From Amyelois transitella (Eukaryota > Arthropoda > Insecta > Lepidoptera > Pyralidae), in NCBI RefSeq assembly GCF_032362555.1, contig NC_083506.1, forward strand, positions 6,433,501 through 6,497,500: a stretch of DNA of 64,000 nucleotides, written 5' to 3'. The notes below the pieces were generated by a model that saw only the letters and a program-made list of their open reading frames with translations, did no database searches and was not told the DNA's origin. This document shows positions 48,310 through 60,479 of the stretch, one piece after another. The position numbers and the translations under genes were made by a program. The stretch's first letter is position 1; each line of letters opens with the position of its first letter.

Positions 48310-48964
48310 AATGTATATATATCTTATTTATTTTTAAACAAGTTGATTTCGCTTGCTCGATCTAACTGATGGAATGTCATATCAACGCACAGTCCAAACT
48401 GAAGAGGTAAGAGCTATTAAAATTCCTACATGTAAGTTCCTTTTGTTGCCTAGGGATTGCCTTAATAGAGAAATTCAAAAAATCCCACAGGAAAAGAAAT
48501 CAGCGAGATCATTCGTTGCACGCGGGCGGAGCCGCTGGTGTATTCAATAAACATAGTATATAGTATATTTAAGAAACCAGGATATTTCGAATTTTAACAA
48601 CAGGTCTACAGGATAAAAGATTCAGGAGAGCTTTCGGCTATAGCATAGTTACACGAGGCGTAACATGAATTGTCAGTCTCCGCTATAATAGGTTTTGTTA
48701 CTATTTTTGGTTTGCGAAATAAATCACACAAATCAAATTGGTTAAAAAAATTTACTTCATAAAATTATGTTCTAAAAACTAGCTATTCACTACAGTAATT
48801 TCATTACTAACGACAGCCTCGTTTCTTTTAAAACAACGATTCTCGTAGCAATTTCGTAGTATCGCGTAGATGTTCGTATACTTCCTAACTAAATAAATGA
48901 TCGATAATATAGTAGACTATTTAAAACAAGACTATATTTTTTGTAATAATACATACAGATCTCA

Positions 48965-49642
48965 TCTACACTAATATTATAAAGAGGAAAACTTTGTTTG
49001 TTTGGTTGCAATGAATAGGCTCAAAAACTACTGGACCGATTTTAAAAATTCTTTCACCATTCGAAAGCTACATTATCTACGAGTAACATAGACTATATTT
49101 TATTTTGAAAAAAAAAATAGGGTTCCGTAATAATATACAGGGTGACTTTTAATTCAACTGCATAAATTTTACTGTTAAGTGTACTCAACTAAAGGATATT
49201 TAAAAACGTTGAAAGAAAAATATCAGTTCATATTTCAGAAAGTAGGAAAAAAATAAAAGTATCAAAATCCACGATCCTAAATACGTCATATCACCCCGGG
49301 CGGCGGAAAAGATTCAGAGGTCAACGACACAATTCAATCAGAGCTGAGCGATCTTGACAACTCTGTACTTTACTTGATCTTGATACTAGAAAAATAATTT
49401 ATTTTTCAGTTTATTTACATGTTTAGTTTTAATTTCTTTTTGTAGTATTGGTCTTTAATAAAGCGTGTGACGTAGTTTATGAGGGTTTTTTAAATGTGAA
49501 AATGATGACGTTTAATTTAAATAAAAATAGGCTCAAACGGCTCAGAAGCATGGGTATAGTCTACGTTTAAAAGGATGCAGTTGTTTTAAATGTCACCCTG
49601 TATAAAAATAATTGGCAAAACAGTGTCTGCCGGGTCAGCTAG
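48965..49642 (+). mobile_element. Helitron carrying a MITE
   Basis: Starts TCTACACTAATATTATAAAG after A48964 and ends GCCGGGTCAGCTAG before T49643. Its first ~165 bp matches the Helitron at 31516, but its 3' end is different. Most of its length is the MITE at 49136-49602. Confidence 0.85.
49136..49602. mobile_element. Mariner-type MITE inside the Helitron
   Basis: About 467 bp bounded by 28-bp terminal inverted repeats starting TACAGGGTGAC on both sides, 25 of 28 positions matching, with TA at each edge. No transposase frame. Nested in 48965-49642. Confidence 0.85.
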
Positions 49643-51816
49643 TGAGTAATAAATTTAATTTACATTAAAAGTGTTAAAAACATGTTGCATCACTAACCAC
49701 AGCGGCGTTTCTTTAACAACGATTCTCGTAGCTTCGTAGTAGTGCGTAGATGGTCTGACTAAATGAATGAATATATATATAAAATATTATTTTTGGAATA
49801 AAAAAAATTTTTGGTCTAATTACCCAAGAGATCCGACAGAGACAGTTTGGTATTAAAATAGAAATAGAGTATATTACTTTTTAATTACAATTTTTTTTTT
49901 ACTTTTTTTGGTTTATGTGTTCAATTTATAAAATCAAGGATTTGGGTTATATATTGACGAACGACTATCATAAAAGACGTACTCGTAATTTTTTACCTTA
50001 ATATATCACACATGTAATATCTCATGAATACAAATAATGTTTACTCCGGTACGACACCCGCTCAAAGTTCAAAACAAGATATCTAATATTTCAGAAACTA
50101 ACCAACACTAAAATAAAAACAAAAGCAAATCCCCAAGTATCTACATACTAACACCGCGTTACTGCATTTGGCAATAGTCGCGACTGCATAATTCAAGCTA
50201 AAAACTCTATTTGAATTCGATGCAAACAAGTTTGTGGCTTTCTAGAACATATTCTCATAGAATAGTAATAAGCAAACTTTATCAATAACATTTGAAACTG
50301 CGCTCATAAAAACCCACGGCTGTAATAAAAACAGAATTAATTATATACTTGCTGATTTTGTTTCAATAAAAGTTGGACTATTTCTTGGTATATACTCGTA
50401 TGTCATTTATTTAAAAACTAGATTTATAAACGGGAATAATTAAGCAGTAACTTAATATAATATTCCGAAATTTTGCTTCTGACATAAAGATCAAATATTA
50501 TCCAAAACCCGTCTATTTCTTGTAGTCAAGAAATGATGCACTTAAAAAAGCAAATCCGAGAACAGCGCACTTCTCCCATGACCGGGCTCTTATTAGCGGC
50601 AGGTTTGTAGAGAGGTTGGTGTTATCTAGGAAAGGGACTAATTTTATTTTCTATAGAACATTAAATTTATAATGAGCTAGATTTACAGTTAGTTTTGTGT
50701 ACAATCTAGTTACATGGCTTTCCAGGTTACAGTAGTTTTTATAGGTTTTAGAATAAATTTAGAATACTGTCGTGAACGGGCCAACTGCTCAAGCCAATAT
50801 CGATGTTTTGTATAAAAGTTTAATTGGTAAAGTTGTTTACTGCACAGATGCAAACTCAGTGGTCCTCCGACACGGAATGACGGCTAGGATAGTTGCCTTG
50901 TTAAACATTTTGTCAACTTGTGTATTCAAACTACAATTTAATAAGATTTGGGATGTACAACTTTGTTTTCGAGATACAAACTTGACAATGCCTCGAGGAA
51001 ACCATTGAACGTTACTTGTATTTAATTAGTTATTAGTTTCTTGTGAGTTTTCTTTGTTAGTGTATAAATAAATATTTTGTCAATCTAGGAATATTTTATA
51101 TTTAAAGTTTAACATAGGTTTAAAGAACTTATGGCATATTCAAAGAAATCTGTATTTTGTGTTATATATCCTATAAGGATAGCTGAAATTTACCCCTTTT
51201 TTCCGAAATCAATCCACATTAGTAGATAATTCACATACAGATATGTCATAGAATCACAAGTCTATAATTTTTCAGCCGATTTCCGATTTAGATTTTTATT
51301 ATGTTGTAAAATTGGACAGCGATAGTTTTCCGCGCGATAAAAACGGCGTCGCGCGTGCCTTGCTATGGGGGCAGGAGTCTATAAGCGAACTAGATAAGTA
51401 AAATAAAAATATGGTATCTACGAAACTGTCGCGGGAACATATTGGTAAGGTAAGGTGTGCCCAAATAGAAATACACAATAAGTACCTTTAAATTCATGTC
51501 AAAACAAGCAAACAATACTTAACAAGCCAGTAAGTGAAGATCACGTATCTAGTGGATTTGGGTAATGAAATCTCAGTAGATTTATGTGTCGCACCGTGCG
51601 TTAGTACACCTATCTTTTGCTGTACAAAAATAAGGAGGGGACGGAACAAGGTTTTCTTGTTACCCGTAGATAAACCATTTTATGCGACGTTCTAAAAAGT
51701 TCATCTTGTGTTGTTATAAGAATAAAACATTTTTTAGTGATACAGGAAAGTATATTCACTGATATTAAATGTCCCGCACTTAAGGCTAGGACTACCTAAA
51801 TTAATTATTAAATATC
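49643..51816. other. Intergenic, no gene seen
   Basis: AT-rich. The 78-codon frame at 50772-51008 starts with GTG-like context and shows no family features. No supported feature. Confidence 0.45.
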
Positions 51817-51958
51817 TTTCCAATAAATGTCGTAAAAGGCGATTAAGGAAAAGGTTAATTAACTTGGAATTCTTCTTGTAGGCGATAAGCTAGCAACCTG
51901 TCACTATTTGAATCTCGATTCATGTATAATAATAATATAGACGTGTTTATATGTATGT
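51817..51958 (-). repeat. Short RTE-related repeat, head-truncated
   Basis: GTCGTAAAAGGCGATTAAGG, ATTCTTCTTGTAGGCGATAA, GCTAGCAACCTGTCACTATT and ATAGACGTGTTTATATGTAT. The head and the GGCTCTGTC core are missing. Confidence 0.75.
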
Positions 51959-52647
51959 TTTAGTAGGTACCAAAGACAGGTAGACAGAGAAGTATTTTTA
52001 ACAGCGCTCTAAATACTAGTGAAAATGTTGATTATTCAATGTGGCGTATGATGAATACCTGCCTAAAATCGCTGTTTAGAACGCCGTTGCTTATTACAAT
52101 TCTCTGTCTTTTTTATCATAGCCAATCATATTAAGCTTCTGGATTCAATGATCAGTATCCGCTTTTGATAGTTATCTGCTATTTAAAGCGGATACTGACC
52201 ATCAGTGAAATTTAACCTTCTGTGAAAAGATTTTTTTTTTTTTATTTATTTTATTTGTTTCACTTTGGGTTTGTTTTTGCATTAAGTAAAATGGATTATT
52301 TGTTTAGCTTCCTGGTTTGTGTGCTATTTGATGCATCTTCAAGCCAGGTTGCCAATGTTCTTGTGATGTGATGACGCAAATGGTTTATGATATTTATATA
52401 TGAGTTTGTATATTTATATATATATATATTTATGTAATATATGTGTGTCTATATATATCATTATTATTTTATTATTATATTATATTATTGTGGTATCTGT
52501 GAAAAGATTAGAAATAAACAAATGTTTGAACTATTCGATATAATTACCTGTCTAAAACAATATTCATACAGCGGTTATAGTAGCAAAAGGGTAAAAGGTA
52601 ATATGTGTGATTTTTTTATTTTGTGAGTGGTGTTGTCTTGTTTACAG

Positions 52648-52717
52648 CGTCAGGTTAGCACGCGTAGAGAAGGCGCTGGCGTCACCGCGTCTGCGCCCGT
52701 GTCTGGACCCGCAATAA
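52648..52717 (+). CDS. Candidate terminal (or internal) exon
   Basis: A GC-rich 70-bp island starts right after TGTCTTGTTTACAG, a good splice acceptor. In one frame it reads RLARVEKALASPRLRPCLDP then a stop at 52715-52717. In another it stays open to a donor-like AAG|GTAACT at 52718/52719. AATAAAA follows at about 52797. So it could be the last exon of a plus-strand gene or a small internal exon. No upstream partner exon was recognised and no family is known to me. It is GC-rich, unlike the flanks. Confidence 0.25.
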
Positions 52718-52729
52718 GGTAACTAACGC

Positions 52730-55226
52730 GAAAATATTGTTGCCAGGAAATCTTGTGTAAATTATACATCTTGTTGCCTTTGAAGCAAAATTGGCTTAAT
52801 AAAACCTTTCTATATTTATTTTGATGATGTACTATGTGTTAATTTCATAATTTTTTTCTATGCCTTTGTAAAATAATAAATACTGGATCCATAAGTTCGA
52901 TGTTGTTCTATGGTGTAGTGAGCGTGACCAAGTACTTGCATTTGATATCTTCATATGATGACACATACTCTCTCAATTAACAATTCATAGGCCTAGATAA
53001 CGCCATATTCAATCTACTATATTATACTTGTGTCCACTACTATACCAATAGCCAATTGTCAACGTTTCACGTTTACGTTAAGTGTAAAATAATATGCTTG
53101 TCTAATAATAATCGTGTTAGCTGAAGCGTTACGCTAATGTTCATTTGGTCATGAAGCTTATCTAGTTTTCTCAAACGGCACTAAAACTGTTGGTTGCAAG
53201 GTAGTTAACCCTTGCGCGGCCAAGTGCGCGAGGGGAGCGGGTCGCGGCCGTAAGCCCGCAATAGATAAAACAGTGATAGAACATGCACCGCGCCGCCGCT
53301 ATGAATAATTCATTAGTTTCAGTTGCCACTTTTGTTGGTATCGGTGGATTTTCAGCGCTTCACACCGTCAAAAATATGCGTTTAGGGGCCGGTTATTGTA
53401 ACACTGTGCTCTTTACCATCTCGTTCCTTTTTAATGCCTTGGGAAGAGGCATAATTTTGGCAAAATATTTATAGACACGATAATATATCTGTCGTCCTAA
53501 ATAAAAGAGGCACAATATTCGTTTTTGTTAGATGAAAAAGCTAAGTTTGCTCGAAAAAATGTTACCAACACTAATAAGTTCACTTGACTTTTTATCTGTG
53601 GGTTTGTATACATACAAATATAGAATCTCGTCTAAATCCCTTACGATCAGCTGTATGGCTTTATGATAGAATTGAAACTTAAATTGTAATAAGTTTGTAT
53701 CCCGTGCAATATTTTCTGAAAATATACTGTACCGTCTATCATTTCGGCCTCTGTCTCATTATGAACATAAATCTTGTAATTTTGAATTTTAAAGTTATAT
53801 ATTACCAAGAAACCTGTTCCGTATATGAGTAACTTTAGTATAATATAAGCTCGGAAGAAGCTAACACCGCCCAGTGAGAAAGCCGTTAGCTACGTTGAGC
53901 GGGCCTCCTCCGGCCACCCCTGAATCCTGTTATAATTTACGATCATCCCAAAAATCCCTGGATTATTTTTATTCGATAACAATAAAGGTGCCGTGGAGGG
54001 TTACCTTTATTATCACTCAGTGTGGAACGACTCTTTTACAACTTTACACATGTACGATCATCGAAATAGGATGCTTGCGCTATTTTAACTTTCCTCCAAC
54101 TTGTGTGTATACTTATTTAGTATGCTTTTTTCGGTGGTTGTTTTAAGACTTTACAACATAATTCTAGTTGAGATTAATTTAAATGAAGATAGGTGAATTC
54201 ATTTAAAATTCTATGTCTGGCCCTTTATTAAAAATTGGCCAGTTGTTTGAGTTTATTTGTTAAGTCTTTTAGTAGAATGAATTTATCTTCCATTTATCAT
54301 TACAAACATTAGAGGAGGTGGTAAGATGAGGAATGTTTCAAGAAGAAAAGGGATAGGAATGTCTGGCAGCAGGAAGCCAGAAGGACAAAATTCACTAGTT
54401 AAAAAAATTTAATACAATGTAGGTACAAGACTTTTGCTCCTGATAAGTTTTGACGTGAGGATGTATTATATATGAATGAACAGCAAACAGCTGCGGAGCG
54501 TACTCGAGGCACGTTCTGGTTGATCGAGGCGCCGGCGGCGGATTAGCCGCGACCGAAAGTGATCCGTTATAATTTCCAGGGAGGACAGTGACGGCTGCTA
54601 CGCACAGATTAGCCCCTTCGATAAACAATAGCATTAGTATGCGAGGACGCGCTGACCGCCGCCGATCGCCGCCCGTGTTCGGATTAATTTGCCTTCCGAA
54701 AATTATGGAGGACGGAGCTGTGTGGGTAACGATCTAGGCCGGCACAATATCGGTTTGTTTTCTCTTGTTGGGTAGTTGCTGCTCTATATTCGTACGAACT
54801 ATACTAACCGTAATTATCTAGTTTAACTCACTACGGACTATTATAAGGTCAATAGATATCTTTTACGTTCCGTTTCAATACTAAATGTGAAAAAATATAT
54901 TGTTGTACTAGCGACCCACCCCGGCTTCGCACGGGTGCAAAATTCGGAAAAAATTATACATAAAAACCTTCCTCTTGAATCACTCTACCTGTTACAAAAA
55001 ACCGCATCAAAATCCGTTGCGTAATTTTAAAGATTTAAGCATACAGACAAACGGACTAAAATAGCGACTTTATTTTATACTATGTAGTGATTATGTGTCA
55101 ATTTTATTATTGAGGAATTTTATTATTTTGTGTCTTTTTTAAAGAAGGAAGATGTGATGAGGTAAATACTTTTTGTATAAACTTAAAGAAAAAAGTAAAA
55201 TGACAGGCAAATTTATAAAGTAGAGT
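52730..55226. other. Intergenic with GC-rich islands and repeat scraps
   Basis: GC-richer blocks at 53205-53300, 53870-53930 and 54480-54740; none has a supported exon. A degenerate short-repeat piece lies at about 53615-53690 and a Helitron at 54908-55090. Confidence 0.45.
54908..55090 (-). mobile_element. Small Helitron, 183 bp
   Basis: On the minus strand it starts TCACTACATAGTATAAAATA after A and ends GAAGCCGGGGTGGGTCGCTAG minus its last base before T. Its 3' terminus nearly equals that of the Helitron at 31516-32210, while its 5' end is unrelated to it. Confidence 0.85.
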
Positions 55227-55541
55227 TAGAACATTAAATTGTGCCGTGTGGTTCCCGGCACTGTGCCGTGTGGTTCCCGGCACTATTACAAAAAAGAATA
55301 GGACCACTCCATCTCTTTCCCATGGATGTCGTAAAAGGCGACTAAGGGATAGGCTTATAAACTTAGGATTCCTCTTTTAGGCGATGGGCTAGCAACCTGT
55401 CACTATTTGAATCTCGGTTCTATCATTAAGCCAAATAGCTGAACGTGGCCATTCAGTCTTTTCAAGACTGTTGGCTCTGTCTACCCCGCAAGGGATATAG
55501 ACGTGATCATATGTATGTATGTATGTATGTAGAACATTAAA
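55227..55541 (-). mobile_element. Short RTE-related repeat, best full-length copy
   Basis: The element is 55239-55529, flanked by the 12-bp duplication TAGAACATTAAA (55227-55238 and 55530-55541). The first 22 bp of the head is present twice in tandem (55241-55262 and 55263-55284). The body is intact to the tail GGGATATAGACGTGATCATA and a (TATG)n run. It is the least diverged copy and the best reference for the family. Confidence 0.93.
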
Positions 55542-55988
55542 ATATTGTCATAAAATAAAAAGGTAATGTGTATTATAATTAATTTATCATATTAGCCTTT
55601 CGTGTATAAGTACCGACATGATGACGTGTTAAGTAATTGACAAAGATGCCAATTTTATTAAGTTCAAGTTTGTAATCCTTTTTATTGTGTCATGAATTTT
55701 ACCTTTAATACTTTCCTCTGAATATTTGGCACCGCTAGACAATTTTGGCAAGAAACTACAAACTTTGTAAACTTTTGTAAACTTGCGGGTACAATAAAAC
55801 TGATCGGTTTATAATCTTATTTGTAGTTTTGTATTAGACTCATGATTCATAAAAAACTGTTTATTTTCTCACAAAAAAATATTATCGTTATTTATATGAA
55901 GTGATAAAGAAGTGGGCATCTTAAAAAATCATCTAAGATAAACATTTGGTTACTTATAAAAATTATTTGTATCACAATGTCCTTACAG

Positions 55989-56043
55989 TATTTTCAAGAC
56001 TATTGGCTCTGTCTACCCCGTAAGGGATATAGACATGATTATA
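55989..56043 (-). repeat. Short RTE-related repeat, tail fragment
   Basis: TTTTCAAGACTATTGGCTCT and CTACCCCGTAAGGGATATAG then ACATGATTATA. Tail only. Confidence 0.7.
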
Positions 56044-56061
56044 GAGAACTCAGTAGATAAG

Positions 56062-56145
56062 CTAACTGAATATTCCAGGTTGCATAAGTCCTAGTTGCAT
56101 CCACTGCAGAGGAGCCACCTGTGACCATGGATTAGGAAAAACTGT
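56062..56145 (-). repeat. tRNA-SINE fragment
   Basis: TCCTAGTTGCATCC, GCAGAGGAGCC and GACCATGGATTAGG recall the tRNA-unrelated body of the SINE at 12469-12849; the head is absent. Confidence 0.5.
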
Positions 56146-56242
56146 TTTAATAACGCTTTTAATAACTAATCTAGCTAAGTAATAAATTTTAAAGAGGCAT
56201 AAACATAGATATAGCTTGAAAACTGGATGATTATCTATTTAG

Positions 56243-56390
56243 TGGCGTGTGGTTTTGTTATGGCATTTGCCGTGTGGTTTCCGGCACTTTAGAATAGAAT
56301 CACTCCGTATCTTCCCATGAATGCCGAAAAAGGTGACTAAAGGATAGGCTTATAAACTTGGGATTTCTCGGATAGCCGATTCCATTCCAT
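56243..56390 (-). repeat. Short RTE-related repeat, head part
   Basis: Contains GTGGCGTGTGGTTTTGTTAT, then a second head-like GCCGTGTGGTTTCCGGCACT at about 56269, TCACTCCGTATCTTCCCATG and GGATAGGCTTATAAACTTGG. The head is again doubled, with divergence; the tail is lost. Confidence 0.7.
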
Positions 56391-56454
56391 AATTTTTTTT
56401 TTGTAATGTAGGTATGTATTTTTTCAGTACCTATGCATTTGCACATTATTGCAC

Positions 56455-56580
56455 CACCAACTTAAAGTTTATTCTGTTTGGTCAGCTGGTTGACTGGTAG
56501 AGAATGCCAAACGGCATTAAGTCTGCCTTTTGTACATTTTTGTTTCTGTGCAATAAAGTTTTAAATAAATAAAAAAAATA
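56455..56580 (+). repeat. Interspersed repeat ending in AATAAA-rich tail
   Basis: GGTTGACTGGTAGAGAATGC, then ACGGCATTAAGTCTGCC, TTTGTACATTTTTGTTTCTG and AATAAAGTTTTAAATAAATA form a 3' end that I recall as common in Lepidoptera. Single copy here. Confidence 0.5.
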
Positions 56581-56591
56581 ATTCCCTCACA

Positions 56592-56650
56592 AAACCAAAC
56601 CACTGAACGTTGCCCTAAAAGAGATAAGACGTGACTATATGTATGAATGT
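56592..56650 (-). repeat. Short RTE-related repeat, tail scrap
   Basis: CTGAACGTTGCCC and AGAGATAAGACGTGACTATA then TGTATGAATGTA, with an internal deletion. Confidence 0.55.
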
Positions 56651-58874
56651 ATCTATTTAGTCTCTCATTTTCTTTCTACATCCTTTACCTTGTAAAGGGG
56701 TTCAATGAAAACCGAACCGCTAATTTAGGGCCATTCTCACTGGATGGCAATAAGCGTTAATTTTATTTGTACACCCTGCGATATCCGGTTCCGACGGAAG
56801 TTCACGCCTACCACGCCACCGCTAAGTAATGAGGCTACTGTTACAAGCAGTACCTACATTCTGAAACGCAGTAAATTGTTGCGGTTCTAACAATCTATTT
56901 TCAACTTTGTGGAAACGATACAAAGATTATTATTACAAAATTCTAAGTACAGAGTCCCGTTTGAGAATTTTTCGAATTATTTCTCTCATCGAGTGGCGCG
57001 TTGCAGCGAGGTTAATTCGTTGAGTAACAGTTTCTATTCTTGATGCAAAATTATTCTAGGAAATCTATGAAAAGAATGTAGAATATTATTATTATAAGAA
57101 TATTTCGTCTATATAGAGTACTCATATAGTTATATGTATGATTAATGCTACAACCGCAACTTTAAAGCCAATATAAATCAAAAGCTAATTTAGTTCCCGA
57201 TTTGGGAGTCAGGAAGCGATGCGTACCGTAATGTGTTCTTTACATCAAAAACACATTTAAAAGAAGTTAGATTGGCTTACTGGAGTTGGCGTGCGGCCAT
57301 ACGTAGTTGGAGCCTTTTCGCCGTTCCAAAGCCAGCCCTAATCTTCAAAGATTCGCCCCAGATTGTTTGCAAGCATTTTTGCCCATCAAAATATGACGGG
57401 GGAAACTTTCCGCGGATAAATTATTTCAAAAACAAGAAATTCCAGGAATGAGCCTTGTCTAAAAAACAGGATAAAAATTCAGCTGAAACTAAGACATAAA
57501 TATCATTAAAAGGTCTTTGTATTAGAAATTTATTTGTTTGGAGGAGTAATATCAACTAAAAGTATTTTGCAGAATTATATTTGACAGAACAGACGCCTTC
57601 AATCCAGGCTGAACTATTTAATTATTACCAAATATAAGCTTAAGAAAAATAAATGTAACTCTTACTTACGTAGAAGTCTCTCTCGGTTTCATCACAGCGG
57701 ATCCTCAGCTTTTAAAAGCTCGGAGTCTACTAACGACATTTTGCAATTATCAGTTTACATATAACTGTTGTTATTTAGTTGCCTTTCACGTCAAATATAC
57801 GAAAGAAGAAAGAATGATCTATATAACTCATCACCGTAACGGTATGTTTTCATTTTATATTTAAAAATAACAGTTAGTTATCGACTTTAAATCAATATGT
57901 TTCATCAACATAATAAATTTCAATCGCAAAACTAAGTCATATTGCCGACACGAAAGCATTGCTTGCTTTATATTTATTGCTTACTTATGTTTAAAATTAT
58001 TACTACAATGAAAGACTTATGTTCAAAACAAGCTTTATTTAATGTATAATCTAGTCATTCTTAGGGTCTTTACGTGTAGTACGGTATACAACCATCCAGG
58101 TTTTACAGCGAATTCACAGTTAAACGATACATTCTCTTTTATCAAAAACACTCCATTGCTTTGGCTTATGGATATATTTACAACATTTCTATCTATATAG
58201 CATTACCTTAAATTTAGCAATTTGGCAACATGATTAACGGTAACATTTACATACAATACAGATACTATATATTATATAAACTATAATTGACAGAAGAAAC
58301 ATGTATTTTTGAAGAAATAAATATTCATTTCGTAAACCAAACCTCGAAAAGGGCTACGTAAATATTTAAAGATTTTATTACAAATTTACAGTAAATAAAT
58401 ATTTTTTTATTTTTATTTTAACAGAATACGAAACAATAGTACAGTCATTTGTCAGTTAGTCATGGTAATTCTTGAAGAGATATGGGACAAAAATTATTTC
58501 TATAAATAAATTTGTCTAAGTACAATAAGAAAGGGAGCAGGAGGAATAAATTTTGATATTGAAGCATTTTTAGTAAGACCGATAAAACATACATGTATAT
58601 CTATTTATTTTTACGCAAATTTGCCTAGGGTTTATCAGAAAATATATTGAGTGAGCAATAAATAGGCAAACTGCGTTTAACACTGCATTTTTGTCAGTTA
58701 ACCATGATAAATTATACATTGTTTTGGTGGGATCCTAATGAATTTGCCAATCACATTTACTATGAACAGCTTAATTAAAATATGTATAACTGCTCCGGAA
58801 ATATAATATGATGATTCTGTTTTGAACTCTTAGTACTTGTTGTGTTGTTATTTTCTTAAATATTGTACATACCT

Positions 58875-58945
58875 ACATATAATGACGTCAAGTAGGCAGA
58901 GCCAACAGTCTTAAAAAGACTGTAAGGCTATGTTCAGCAATAACA
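58875..58945 (+). repeat. Short RTE-related repeat fragment
   Basis: GTAGGCAGAGCCAACAGTCT, TAAAAAGACTGTAAGGC and TATGTTCAGC match the tail half, plus orientation. Confidence 0.6.
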
Positions 58946-59002
58946 ATTTTTCAAATTTATTGTAAAATTTGTTTTGGAGCCTAATTTCTGATAAGTGTTG
59001 CC

Positions 59003-59200
59003 GATCGATAAACCATTATCGATAGTGTCTATCAATAGTTGGAGTAAAAGAAATAGTATCGAAGTGTCGATACAATTGCTGCTGACTATTGCAACTAAGT
59101 ATCGATATTATTGATAGTATCGATACTTTCGACATTATTGTAGTACTCGTATTTGATGCTATTGTACGAAACTGAGCTATCGATACTTTCGATAGGCCTA
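59003..59200. promoter_or_regulatory. Dense ATCGAT/TCGATA cluster
   Basis: At least nine CGATA/TATCG words in about 200 bp, including GATCGATAA, TTATCGATAG, AGTATCGATATTATTGATAG, AGTATCGATAC and GCTATCGATACTTTCGATAG. The palindrome TATCGATA is the DREF site in flies and CGATA clusters bind BEAF-type insulator proteins there. Function here is not shown; it may instead be a decayed repeat. Confidence 0.35.
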
Positions 59201-60479
59201 TTGATATTTGAGATGATTCTGGTAGTCGAAAAGTAATAATATTTCTACACACATATGTCTATTCTCATTTAGTATTATTTTATTAAATAAACGTCTTCAA
59301 TCAAAAGCTTATCACAGCATACATGAGGTTTAAATAAGCAAAAAATAAGCTATACTCATATATATACTAAAGACGTGGTTATACGACTATTATACTTTCT
59401 CTCAGTCTTACTCTATATATTTGTATATTCATATAGTAATTCATATGATATAGAAGTGCACCTTATATCAAAAGTAATATGAGTGCAGTGATTTGCTATT
59501 TATTATAGTTAATTTAATTTCACGGTTCGGCAGATATTTTTATAATCAAACCTTCATTATAAGCGAATTGAAAATAATTTGTGAATCTGCCAAATCGTGA
59601 CTTTTTATTTAGTTCAAGGAACTGTGTACATTATTGATGTATATTTCATGCAATCAACAACAACGTTTTTACATATAAAAGATAAATATAGATTGATTAG
59701 AACAAAGGAATGTAACTAATGTATGTATAATCATATGACGACGATGGACCGTCCAGTGTTCTATTATTACAATTAAACTACTTTACCTGTTTCCAAGGAC
59801 TTTCTTAAATGTATGTTATAATTTTCTAAAATAATGTGTTCATAAACATTTGATAACAGTAAGGGTTTTTTACAGTAACAGTAACAGCTACCGTTATTTA
59901 ACTTAGACGTCAGGTAGGCGATAATAGTTTTTTTTTCTTAACAAACGTTAAAATTTCTAAGCTCATTGAAAGTAAAAATAAAATTATCATGACTGTATTG
60001 AAATACAAACCTGGAAGAAAGCATTTATAAATCTTCTTTAAAAGCTATCAAATAAACAAATGAGTCAATACAAAAAAATATTTGGTCATCTGCGTATCTT
60101 AAAAACTCAACTATATTATTGATTTAAGATAAACTTGGCTTCGTATTTTATATAAAATGGACAGCGTGGTTTGAAATAATACTAAAAATAATCTAGTCTA
60201 ATAGAATACGTCTACATGACTTAAAAATACAATGGTGCAGCTGCTAAAAATAGTACCCATAGATGACTTCTAATCCAATGCGCCGTCCCTGCAAATATTT
60301 TTTAGAAATCGATAAAGCAATAGAAGTAATCTAAATCTAGGCTGTGAATTTTATACAAGAATATTTAATTGACGAAGAAGATTTGTCTCTTCGACGCGTG
60401 CAATTTCCACAAAATAAGTCTTGAATGGGTTATTTTAGAAAAATGAGGTAAATAAATTAAAAAGAAGTCAATAAGTTAC

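Larger units (their letters stand above)
56660..60479. other. Interval left of the DIP exons, no gene seen
   Basis: AT-rich. If the DIP gene has further 3' exons they should lie here or beyond, but none was recognised. A short-repeat fragment is at 58875-58945 and a TCGATA cluster at 59003-59200. Confidence 0.45.

Noticed and set aside
53283..53474. 63-codon plus-strand frame starting in a GC-rich island
   Set aside because: Somewhat hydrophobic but without family features, promoter or splice support.
54395..54634. Minus-strand frame considered as a DIP C-terminal anchor exon
   Set aside because: No acceptor in phase 1 and no terminal hydrophobic anchor; it overlies a GC-rich non-coding island.
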